Below, piece after piece: positions 24,277 to 31,485 of a stretch of 64,000 nucleotides of DNA. Each line of letters starts with the position of its first letter. Within the stretch, counting starts at the first letter, position 1. The stretch is taken from NCBI GenBank assembly GCA_026388155.1, contig JAPLKI010000014.1:1-64000 (forward strand). Reading direction: 5' to 3'. A program made the position numbers and the translations under genes. The notes under the pieces are model-generated. The model was given only the letters and a program-made list of their open reading frames with translations, was not told where the DNA came from and did not search any database. This DNA is from Elusimicrobiota bacterium (GTDB lineage: Bacteria > Elusimicrobiota > Elusimicrobia > Elusimicrobiales > UBA9959).

Positions 24277-25212
24277 ATGTTTCCTGGAGATAGCGCTATA
24301 AAAAACTTATTAAAAACATATAAACTGTTTTTGACAATTATTATCGGGGCCTTAATAGGCGGTGAAACGATTTGTTTTTCGGGGGAGGGGAACACAAACG
24401 GAACCACTGAGCATAAAGACGCACCAAATGTGGCGGCTACTGCGGACAAATGCAGCAATATTCCCGCGCTTCCGGATGGGTCTATAAAATTAGTCACTAA
24501 AGTTATCGATGGCGATACCGTTGTGATAGAGGGTGGCACTCACGTCAGACTTTTAGGTATTGATGCTGATGAAAGGGACCATCCTTGTTATGAGCCGGCA
24601 AAAGACAGATTGGAAGAGTTAATTCTAAACAAAGAAATAAAACTGGAAAAGAAAACAGAAGATAAAGATCAATGGTGCCGATATTTGAGATATGTTTTTC
24701 TTGATAATCAAAATATTGGTCTGACGTTAGTTAAAGAGGGAATGGCCGTGGCCCGTTTTTCGCCGGAGGATGTTAAATATCGGAAAGAAATCGTCCAAGC
24801 GGAAAAAGAGGCAAGAAAAGGTAAAATCGGCTGCAAATGGAACGGCAACGCAACTAAAGAAAAAAAGAAAACTAAATTTTCATGGGAGCAATTAACCACG
24901 GAGAAGACCGGGCTGAAGGTTGTTGGCGCTTGTCAAACCTCAAATTATTACGAAAAAGAAATGGTCGTTGAGGGAAAGATTGCAAGTGCGTTTCGCTCAA
25001 ACACCAACACTATATTTCTTAATTTTGAAAAGTCGTATCCGGACCAGTGTTTTACTGCAGTTATTTTTAGTGCCGACCAATCTCAATTTATTGAAGGCCC
25101 GGAAAAATATTATTCACAGAAAACCGTCAGGGTAAAAGGTGAAATTCAAAAATACAACCGAAGACCAGAAATTATTTTAGGAAATCCAGCTCAAATTGAG
25201 GTCGGTAAATAG
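24277..25212 (+). CDS. Thermonuclease-like (SNase) protein, membrane-anchored or secreted
   Basis: The 311-residue protein has an N-terminal hydrophobic segment (about residues 14-31), so it is exported or anchored. The SNase domain (about 70-185) keeps the active-site pattern: VIDGDTVVI, VRLLGIDADER and DQWCRYLRYV provide the Asp, Arg, Asp, Glu and second Arg positions of staphylococcal nuclease. The C-terminal 100 residues, with KVVGACQTSNYY and IFLNFEKSYPDQCF, look like an OB-type domain. It lies 100 bases after the helicase gene and 49 before the NERD gene, all on one strand. Confidence 0.85.
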   Translation: MFPGDSAIKNLLKTYKLFLTIIIGALIGGETICFSGEGNTNGTTEHKDAPNVAATADKCSNIPALPDGSIKLVTKVIDGDTVVIEGGTHVRLLGIDADERDHPCYEPAKDRLEELILNKEIKLEKKTEDKDQWCRYLRYVFLDNQNIGLTLVKEGMAVARFSPEDVKYRKEIVQAEKEARKGKIGCKWNGNATKEKKKTKFSWEQLTTEKTGLKVVGACQTSNYYEKEMVVEGKIASAFRSNTNTIFLNFEKSYPDQCFTAVIFSADQSQFIEGPEKYYSQKTVRVKGEIQKYNRRPEIILGNPAQIEVGK

Positions 25213-25261
25213 AGCATTGCGGTTGTTGGGTTTTGAATTTCCAGGGTATTTAAGGAGAAAA

Positions 25262-26056
25262 ATGTTTAAAAACACTAAGACCAGATATTTTGCAAAAGCT
25301 TTTTTGCATACTGCAGGACAATCGCTTCAAGTTGAATTTAATAAACGAATCCTTTACATGGGAATTCTTTTGGGTATTTCCCTCACAGCCATTATTTGGT
25401 TCCTCCTTGAATTGACTGTTTTAAAACAGATAAATTTCTATCTGCTTTTTTTAGCCCTTCTTTCCTTGGCTGGCTTTTTCCCTTTGGAACGACGTGCAAA
25501 TTTGTATTGGCAGGGCATGACCGGCGAAAAATATGCTCAGGACGAGATTGAGGGTTTAATTAAGAACGGGTATGAGATTATCAATGATGTTCCCGGGGAT
25601 AAATTTAATGTGGATTTGCTGGTGATTGGCCCAAGCGGGGTTTATGTGATAGAGGTGAAGAACCCGACAAAGACAAAAGATGACAAGGTGGTGTATCAGA
25701 ATGGGGGAATTTACATAGGGCCTAAGGATCTAGACCCGAAAAGCGATAAATTCCAAAAAGTTAGGCGGTCTCTGAATAAAAGGAATCCGGTAGAGCAGGT
25801 CATCAAAACTGCCGGATGGGTCAAACGTCTGCTAGAAGATTCCGGTCGCAAAAAAGTAACAGCTATACAGCCGGTAGTCTTATTTCCCAAATTTTGGGTG
25901 GAGAATTATATTGGCGACGTTTGGGTTATGAATTCAAAAACCTTCGCTCTTGAGGCTCCGCGCCACCAAGAAGTCTTACAGCCTCAAGAAATACATGAAT
26001 TAACCTCAATCATTCGCGCCCATATCCAGGCAAAAATACCGATGGGAAACGATTAA
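25262..26056 (+). CDS. NERD-domain nuclease-related membrane protein
   Basis: The 264-residue protein has two transmembrane segments (about residues 30-52 and 56-72), then the NERD domain: GEKYAQDEIEGLIKNGYEII, KFNVDLLVIGPSGVYVIEVK. The latter holds the D...ExK pattern of the PD-(D/E)XK group. NERD proteins are thought to process DNA or RNA; the role is not proven. ATG 25262 has AGGAG upstream and is preferred to the TTG at 25196, which would overlap the thermonuclease gene. Confidence 0.85.
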   Translation: MFKNTKTRYFAKAFLHTAGQSLQVEFNKRILYMGILLGISLTAIIWFLLELTVLKQINFYLLFLALLSLAGFFPLERRANLYWQGMTGEKYAQDEIEGLIKNGYEIINDVPGDKFNVDLLVIGPSGVYVIEVKNPTKTKDDKVVYQNGGIYIGPKDLDPKSDKFQKVRRSLNKRNPVEQVIKTAGWVKRLLEDSGRKKVTAIQPVVLFPKFWVENYIGDVWVMNSKTFALEAPRHQEVLQPQEIHELTSIIRAHIQAKIPMGND

Positions 26057-26139
26057 ATCACGTAAAAGTAGGGCGGGATTGAATCTTGCAGCTTAAGGGA
26101 AAATTGTGAACACGACTTCGGCAGTTTATAAAGAGTCAT

Positions 26140-26427
26140 ATGAGTAAGTTCCAGAAAATACTTTTACAAGGGGAATTTAAGCTGCTTTTATTTCTGGCCT
26201 ATATTGCCTCCTTGTCCTGGGTGTTACTAACTAGACATAATTTACTATCTATTATTTCTGTCCATTTTTTATTCGTGCTTCTTTTCAGTGTTTTTTATTT
26301 CGGGAAAGAATTCTTTTGGGTTTTCATCGCGCCAGCAACTGCATTCAATGTAACGCTAGAAGACTGGCGTATAAGAAGATATTTAAAAGATTTTGATCAA
26401 AATATTCCAGCAGAGGTGGTTGAGTAA
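26140..26427 (+). CDS. Small membrane protein
   Basis: This 95-residue protein has two or three hydrophobic helices (about residues 14-30, 38-55 and 58-70) and a charged C-terminus with DWRIRRYLKDFDQNIPAEVVE. I recognise no family. It lies 83 bases behind the NERD gene on the same strand and is followed by a small hairpin, so it probably ends that transcript. Confidence 0.6.
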   Translation: MSKFQKILLQGEFKLLLFLAYIASLSWVLLTRHNLLSIISVHFLFVLLFSVFYFGKEFFWVFIAPATAFNVTLEDWRIRRYLKDFDQNIPAEVVE

Positions 26428-26429
26428 AG

Positions 26430-26449
26430 AAAGGTAGCGTCTACCTTTT
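26430..26449 (+). terminator. Probable terminator
   Basis: AAAGGTAG-CGT-CTACCTTT is a perfect 8-bp hairpin followed by TA, just behind the small membrane protein gene. Confidence 0.6.
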
Positions 26450-26502
26450 ACATTACACATCCGCGATAAGGGTTTTAGGTTTACTGCAAATCAGGAGAAC
26501 AT

Positions 26503-26646
26503 ATCAAACCAATCTATAAAGATGGCCGTTTCAGGGAGGAACCATCAACTCATAAATACGGATGTTTGATAACTATCCTGACTGTAATTTTTGCGGGATT
26601 TCTCTTCCTGATAATAATGGTCATATGGTTTAAGGGCGGCAGATAG
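26503..26646 (+). CDS. Putative 47-residue membrane peptide without a canonical start
   Basis: The frame is open from a TAG at about 26476 and contains no ATG, GTG or TTG before the hydrophobic stretch. The translation has a hydrophilic start (IKPIYKDGRFREEPSTHKYG) and one clear transmembrane helix (CLITILTVIFAGFLFLIIMV) ending WFKGGR. AGGAG lies at a suitable distance before ATC 26503. Either an unusual start codon is used or this is a decayed gene. Confidence 0.35.
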   Translation: MKPIYKDGRFREEPSTHKYGCLITILTVIFAGFLFLIIMVIWFKGGR

Positions 26647-26739
26647 GGTAAAAGGTACAAGCTTACATTTACGGGTGGGTAAGATAGGAAGTATCAAAAT
26701 AAGGGCGGGGACATATAGTTTATAAAGAGAGCTGGCGGG

Positions 26740-26930
26740 TTCCCTGGGCGCTCCTTTTAGGGTTTAAGCACGGGGTCTGGAGCGAATCCCAATACCTGCG
26801 TAGGTGCCGTATCAGGGCCTATGGCCTTCAGACGGCCTCCGGGACGGCGAGGATGTTTGAGGCAAAAAACTTTGTTTTTTTGCTGGGTGCGAAGCACAAT
26901 TCAGGGAACAGGTTCCGGAGCCGGCGGAAG
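26740..26930 (+). repeat. Diverged structured element, copy D, with 34-bp hairpin
   Basis: GGGTTCCCTG near 26749 is matched by CAGGGAACAG near 26903. Between them, CCTCCGGGACGGCGAGGATG resembles the core of elements A-C. It contains the 34-base hairpin 26804-26837, also found in copy A. The rest of 26647-27037 shows no gene. Assignment to the A-C family is tentative; the hairpin match is solid. Confidence 0.45.
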
Positions 26931-27037
26931 ACCCTGCGCTTATCCGCCAAAACCCGGTCTTGGAGCGCACAGAGAATTTGCCGGCTCTCCATAATGACCC
27001 GTTCCCCGAAGCGCGGTTTTTACACGGAGGTTATTTT

Positions 27038-27982
27038 ATGTCTGCGACAATATTGCTTTTTTCGGCTTTGATTATTGCGATGCCTGCGGCTGCGGCGCCT
27101 CGGCAGGCGGGGGGAGGTGCGCCTCACAAAGCCAAAGCGGAGAGCGCACAGGGCAAACTGCGCCGGGTGACGGATTCCCAGGGCAACCGGTACCAGGTGG
27201 ACGAAAAAGGGACGGTTTATACCGACGGAACACCTGCGCCTGTGCAGGGTCGGCCGCACGCCTCGGTTGAAAATATTGACTACTACTACAATAAGGTCGG
27301 CACTCTGCTGGGGGCGGGACAAAAAAATGACGCGATCTTTATGGCTACGGAGATACTCAACCTGCCGGATGCGAACAAGAATATCCGCATGTTAAAATAC
27401 GCGACGGGTCTCACGCTTTCAAGGCTCTTAGCGGCTGACGATCTGAACAAATTCGTTCCTTTTGTCCGTCATGAAAGCCAAAAACTTATCATATACAGGA
27501 ACAGGCAGATGGACCTGGAAGTAAAATATCCGGCCTCGTTCGAGTCCGAGGACAATTTCAGGGGCGACCCGGGGAAGATGACAGGCGCGTTCATAGGGCT
27601 GAAAGTCGCCAAACCGGAGGGGAAAGCCCGCGCCGTTACCCTTGCGGTTTCCGCGAACGTTCTCAAATCATCGTACGACGCGTTCATTGAAAACTCGCTT
27701 TCGGGGTATAAAGACCATTTCAAAAAAGCCCTGCAGCCCGTGGAGCCCCCGCTCAGAAAAGGAGCGAAGCAATATCACGGGACATACTTTGAGGACGGGA
27801 CGGCTTATCAGTATGATATTATTTTCCTGAAGCATCCCGCGGCGGAGATGGGATATATAGTAATTTTCGTCTGCCCGGATAAAAAATACGCGGAACTAAA
27901 AAAACACTACGAATTTGTAGTCAAAAACATTAAGATAGGAAATATTCCGCAGCTAAAATACGAGAACGATCTCCCGGGCTAG
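27038..27982 (+). CDS. Secreted protein, unknown function (possible PsbP-like C-terminus)
   Basis: The 314-residue protein starts with a signal peptide (MSATILLFSALIIAMPAAAA). After a Gly/Lys-rich linker and a short segment KLRRVTDSQGNRYQVDEKGT, a helical middle part follows. The C-terminal 150 residues contain MDLEVKYPASFE, YQYDIIFLKHPAAEMGYIVI and HYEFVVKNIKIG, reminiscent of PsbP/MOG1-fold proteins. ATG 27038 has ACGGAGG in front; an upstream in-frame ATG at 26960 would destroy the signal peptide. Confidence 0.55.
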   Translation: MSATILLFSALIIAMPAAAAPRQAGGGAPHKAKAESAQGKLRRVTDSQGNRYQVDEKGTVYTDGTPAPVQGRPHASVENIDYYYNKVGTLLGAGQKNDAIFMATEILNLPDANKNIRMLKYATGLTLSRLLAADDLNKFVPFVRHESQKLIIYRNRQMDLEVKYPASFESEDNFRGDPGKMTGAFIGLKVAKPEGKARAVTLAVSANVLKSSYDAFIENSLSGYKDHFKKALQPVEPPLRKGAKQYHGTYFEDGTAYQYDIIFLKHPAAEMGYIVIFVCPDKKYAELKKHYEFVVKNIKIGNIPQLKYENDLPG

Positions 27983-28068
27983 CAATAGGGGCGAAAGGGC
28001 AGCAGTTTTTTCTACAGGACAACTACGGGGAGCAGAGAAGAAAATAAATCGACCAGGGAGAATATAAA

Positions 28069-28821
28069 ATGACCGCAGCAATTCTGATTGTTTTGTTATT
28101 AGCGCCGGCGGCTTACGCGCAGACTGACACAAATAACGCGGAAATTGATGCTCAGATACAGAAAACAGCCGGCGACATTAATACCATGCTCGGCGCCATG
28201 ATGACGGAATCTGATAATGAAGGCAAGGCTGGACTTAATAAAAAACTGGACGCCCTGAAATCAGTGCGCGGCGAGTTGGGGGAGGAACTGCTTTTGCGTT
28301 TGCAGCTGTATGAAGAACTCCAGAAAATACAGCCGGGGATACAATATCTCGGCCAAATAACCTCTTCGAACGATCCGGCTGCCGCCGCGGCCGGCCTTGA
28401 CACTCTTAAAAAAATAGAAAAAACCCTGAGCGCCGCTCTCGACCAGACGCAACTCAAGGCCATAAAGGAAAAAACGGAAGCGGACCTAATAAAAGGAGCT
28501 TTAAGCGCCCTGCGTTCCGCTACAATGGTCTATTACGGAGACAAAGAAGGCCTTTTCCCCTACGACCTCTCCGTGCTTACGGAGAATTCAAAATATCTCA
28601 CTTCAATACCTTCCATAATGCCGCCCGGGCACAATAAACCGTCGAACGCCGTTAAACTGGTTTCCGAAGTAACGACCATGGATGAGCTTATAACAAAAGT
28701 GGATGACGCCGGCGGCTGGATATACGTGAGCGATAAATCCTCGCCCCTGTGGGGTACGGTAATAATAAACTGCAACCACAAGGATGTCAACGCTTCTAAA
28801 ACGTATATGTACAGCTATTAA
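28069..28821 (+). CDS. Secreted protein with coiled-coil and pilin-like C-terminal domain
   Basis: The 250-residue protein has a signal peptide (MTAAILIVLLLAPAAYAQ) and a helical, Leu/Lys/Glu-rich section at about 20-150. The C-terminal 100 residues contain ATMVYYGDKEGLFPYDLSVL, YLTSIPSIMPPGH, DDAGGWIYVSD and GTVIINCNHKD. That C-terminus has the pattern of type IV pilin or pseudopilin globular domains (growing-strand GxxP, paired DxGGW and a final Cys region), but the N-terminal pilin helix and prepilin site are missing. It may be a periplasmic partner of a pilus or secretion system. Confidence 0.55.
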   Translation: MTAAILIVLLLAPAAYAQTDTNNAEIDAQIQKTAGDINTMLGAMMTESDNEGKAGLNKKLDALKSVRGELGEELLLRLQLYEELQKIQPGIQYLGQITSSNDPAAAAAGLDTLKKIEKTLSAALDQTQLKAIKEKTEADLIKGALSALRSATMVYYGDKEGLFPYDLSVLTENSKYLTSIPSIMPPGHNKPSNAVKLVSEVTTMDELITKVDDAGGWIYVSDKSSPLWGTVIINCNHKDVNASKTYMYSY

Positions 28822-28837
28822 AGTAAACCAGGCAAAC

Positions 28838-28858
28838 AAAAGGCAGCAGGAGCCTTTT
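28838..28858 (+). terminator. Attenuator-like hairpin
   Basis: AAAAGGC-AGCAGGA-GCCTTTT is followed by TTA and lies between the stop of the pilin-like gene and ATG 28865. A related AAAAGGCAGCGGGAGC stretch lies behind the next gene near 29852. Confidence 0.5.
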
Positions 28859-28864
28859 TATATC

Positions 28865-29845
28865 ATGAAGATCAAGCAGGCCTTTTTCTGGCTCGGTTTC
28901 CTGGCTATGTCGTGCTGGGCAATAACGGCGCTCGTTTACTCCAATCTTTCCGCCGGTCCGCGTCTTGCCGCCGCGGGGGCCTTCGGGATATTGGCGCTTT
29001 GCAGTGTCATTCTTCCCCGGAAAAATAGCCGGAAAACGATTTTCTTTTTGCCGGTGTTCGCGCTGGTACTGGCATGGTGGCTGCTCCTGCCCCCAAGCAA
29101 CAACCGGGAATGGGCGCCCGATGTGGCAACGCTTCCCTCCGCCGACATCAGCGGCAGCACCATTACTATTCACAATATCCGCGACTGTGATTACCGGACC
29201 GAGAAAGATTATGTTGTCCAGCACTATGACAGGACCTTCACGCTTGGATCAGTGCGCAGTATGGACCTTTTTATGGTTGACTGGGGTTTGCCTCATGTCG
29301 CGCATACTATGCTCAGCTTCGGACTTGGCGGCGACAAATACGTCTGTTTTTCCATCGAGGCCCGGAAGAAGAAAGGCGAAGAATATTCTTCTGTCAGGGG
29401 TTTTTTTAAACAGTATGAGTTGACCTATATTGTCGCCGACGAGCGCGATGTGGTGCGGCTTCGCACCAATTACCGCAAAGGGGAGGATGTTTACCTGTAT
29501 CACATTACGGCGGACCCGGAAATGATCCAGATGATTTTCATGGACTATCTGCGCAGCGTTAACGAATTGAAGGACAAGCCTGAATGGTATAATGCCCTGA
29601 CCGCGAACTGTACCACCGATATCTGGAAACATGTTGTCCCCTACTATCCAAAGGCAAAGTTCGACTGGCGCATTCTTGCCAGCGGCCATCTGGATGAAAT
29701 GGTGTACAAGCTGGGAGTGATGGACCAGACCCTGCCTTTACAGGAGCTCAAGCGGCGCAGTTTCATCAACGAACGCAGCAGGGCTGCCGGCCGGGACCGG
29801 GCATTTTCCAGAATTATCCGGCAAGGTCTGCCCGGCTTTGATTAA
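28865..29845 (+). CDS. DUF4105 (Lnb N-terminal-like) membrane protein
   Basis: The 326-residue protein has three hydrophobic segments in the first 75 residues and then a DUF4105 domain. HNIRDCDYRTEKDYVV, DLFMVDWGLPHVAHTMLSFG and YVCFSIEARKKKGEEYS are characteristic, and DIWKHVVPYYPKAKFDWRIL lies near the end. The family shares the periplasmic N-terminal domain of lacto-N-biosidase-like proteins; the catalytic role is not established. ATG 28865 follows an AGGAG that forms part of the hairpin, so folding could limit translation. Confidence 0.8.
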   Translation: MKIKQAFFWLGFLAMSCWAITALVYSNLSAGPRLAAAGAFGILALCSVILPRKNSRKTIFFLPVFALVLAWWLLLPPSNNREWAPDVATLPSADISGSTITIHNIRDCDYRTEKDYVVQHYDRTFTLGSVRSMDLFMVDWGLPHVAHTMLSFGLGGDKYVCFSIEARKKKGEEYSSVRGFFKQYELTYIVADERDVVRLRTNYRKGEDVYLYHITADPEMIQMIFMDYLRSVNELKDKPEWYNALTANCTTDIWKHVVPYYPKAKFDWRILASGHLDEMVYKLGVMDQTLPLQELKRRSFINERSRAAGRDRAFSRIIRQGLPGFD

Positions 29846-29936
29846 AAGCAAAAGGCAGCGGGAGCTTTATCACTTTACCTGAAGATTGTTTGCATCTTCA
29901 CGGATAAAAAAGGCGAAGCAGCTGAGAGGAGACAGC

Positions 29937-30494
29937 ATGAAAATTAAAATATGGTGTTTACTGGCGGCGGTTGCGGTGTTTTGCGCGGGTGTTCCGCCCG
30001 CAAGGGGGGCCTCGGAGCCGGCCCGGCAGAACCTGTTTTATTACGGCAATGCCCGCATACTGGATTTATTTTCGGGCCGGACGGGAACACAAAAACTCCT
30101 TTTGGAAAAGATCATAGACCCCCAGGGTGGGATGATTACCGAGACAGCCTGTTTTCAGGAACCGGGCAAACAGCCCAGGATCTCACCGGTTTACATGAAG
30201 GTGACAGGATCTTCGGTGACGATAACTGACACTCTGGCCGCCGGCGAGTCCTCAAAGCTTACCGGCACCGGCAGTCTGCACGGCAGAGACTGGGACTGGA
30301 ATTTCCTTGAGTTCTCAATGAGCATAGCCGGGGTGAGGGTGGAAGACGTGAATTTTGTGGTCAAGGACAAACTGATAGCCAGGAAGCGGATATTTCTGCC
30401 CAACGGCGCGCCTGTCCAGCTTTGGGAAACGGAAATGACCGCCACAAACCACGAAGACTATCAAAAACGCTACAAGACCATGGGCTGCAAATAA
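29937..30494 (+). CDS. Secreted protein, unknown function
   Basis: The 185-residue protein has a signal peptide (MKIKIWCLLAAVAVFCAGV). The rest is predicted beta-rich, with NLFYYGNARILDLFSG, VTGSSVTITDTLAAGESS and WNFLEFSMSI. It somewhat recalls lipocalin-like or DUF3833-type proteins, but no signature is clear. ATG 29937 has GAGAGGAG upstream. It belongs to a row of four small exported proteins on the same strand. Confidence 0.55.
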   Translation: MKIKIWCLLAAVAVFCAGVPPARGASEPARQNLFYYGNARILDLFSGRTGTQKLLLEKIIDPQGGMITETACFQEPGKQPRISPVYMKVTGSSVTITDTLAAGESSKLTGTGSLHGRDWDWNFLEFSMSIAGVRVEDVNFVVKDKLIARKRIFLPNGAPVQLWETEMTATNHEDYQKRYKTMGCK

Positions 30495-30519
30495 TATAAA
30501 AGCGAGGAATAATAATGTC

Positions 30520-31413
30520 ATGAACCACATTAAATGTGCGCTTTTGGGAACGCTTCTTTGTTGCGGGGCCACGGTGCTGCGCGCTGAAGATGCGCCGCTT
30601 ATCAAGCCGGATGCCGGGCTGGACATGAAAAAAGCGAACGACGAGTATAGCGCGCATAATTATGGCTACGCCAGGGACCTCTATCTTAAAATCGCCGAAT
30701 CAGGGAATTCCGAAGCCCAGGCCATGCTCTGCGTGATATACATGGGCGACAATGATATATTCCCGGGCAGCGGCAGGAACCTTACCATTGAAACGACGAC
30801 GGTGCAGGAAATAGTCAGGAAAAGGGCGGCTGAAAAATACGCCGAGGCGCTGAAATGGTGCCGCAAATCGGCGGCGCAGGGCGACCCGAAGGGCGAAACG
30901 TCGCTTGGCCGGATGTATCACCTGGGGCTGGGAGTGGCCAGGGACGACCATAAGGCCATGGAGCTGTTTATGAAGGCAGCGCAAAAAAACCATTCAACGG
31001 CCCAATATAATATGGGGATAGTGTACCGCCGCGGTTATGGCGTTAAAAAGGATTATGCCGAAGCTTTGAAGTGGTTCCACAAGGCCGCTGCGCAGAATTA
31101 CGCCCCGGCCATGGTGGGAATCGGCATTTTATATGAGGACGGGCTGGGCGTGAAGAAAGATCCTGCCGGAGCGGTAAAGTGGTATCGTATGGCGGCCGAC
31201 AAAGGGTCCCCGACGGGGGAACACAACATGGCCCGTGTGTACAGGTACGGGATAGGAGTGGCAAAGGACGAGAACGAGGCGGTTAAATGGTACGGGAAAG
31301 CCGCCGCGCACGGCAACGCTTACGCTAAAAAATATATGAGGTGGAAAACCGCAAATGATATGACAAAAGAGGTGGAGGACCTTCACAAAGCCGTTGATTT
31401 CGGAGAACCATGA
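30520..31413 (+). CDS. Sel1-repeat (SLR) protein
   Basis: The 297-residue protein has a signal peptide (MNHIKCALLGTLLCCGATVL) and a chain of Sel1-like repeats from about residue 95 on. The units are recognised by GVARDDHKAMELFMKAAQ, GVKKDYAEALKWFHKAAAQ, GVKKDPAGAVKWYRMAADKG and GVAKDENEAVKWYGKAAAHG. Such alpha-solenoids bind partner proteins and are often periplasmic or surface adaptors. The partner is unknown. Confidence 0.85.
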   Translation: MNHIKCALLGTLLCCGATVLRAEDAPLIKPDAGLDMKKANDEYSAHNYGYARDLYLKIAESGNSEAQAMLCVIYMGDNDIFPGSGRNLTIETTTVQEIVRKRAAEKYAEALKWCRKSAAQGDPKGETSLGRMYHLGLGVARDDHKAMELFMKAAQKNHSTAQYNMGIVYRRGYGVKKDYAEALKWFHKAAAQNYAPAMVGIGILYEDGLGVKKDPAGAVKWYRMAADKGSPTGEHNMARVYRYGIGVAKDENEAVKWYGKAAAHGNAYAKKYMRWKTANDMTKEVEDLHKAVDFGEP

Positions 31414-31485
31414 AAAAGGGAATATCCCCGTAGATCTTAACCGGGCGGGAACGCCCCGGGAGACGGAACATCGTATATAAAAACA

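Noticed and set aside
26826-26836. TTCAGACGGC equals the reverse complement of the ten-base Neisseria DNA uptake sequence
   Set aside because: It occurs only once, as part of the 34-bp hairpin, and the second copy of that hairpin has AACAGACGGC. Nothing else suggests Neisseria or uptake.
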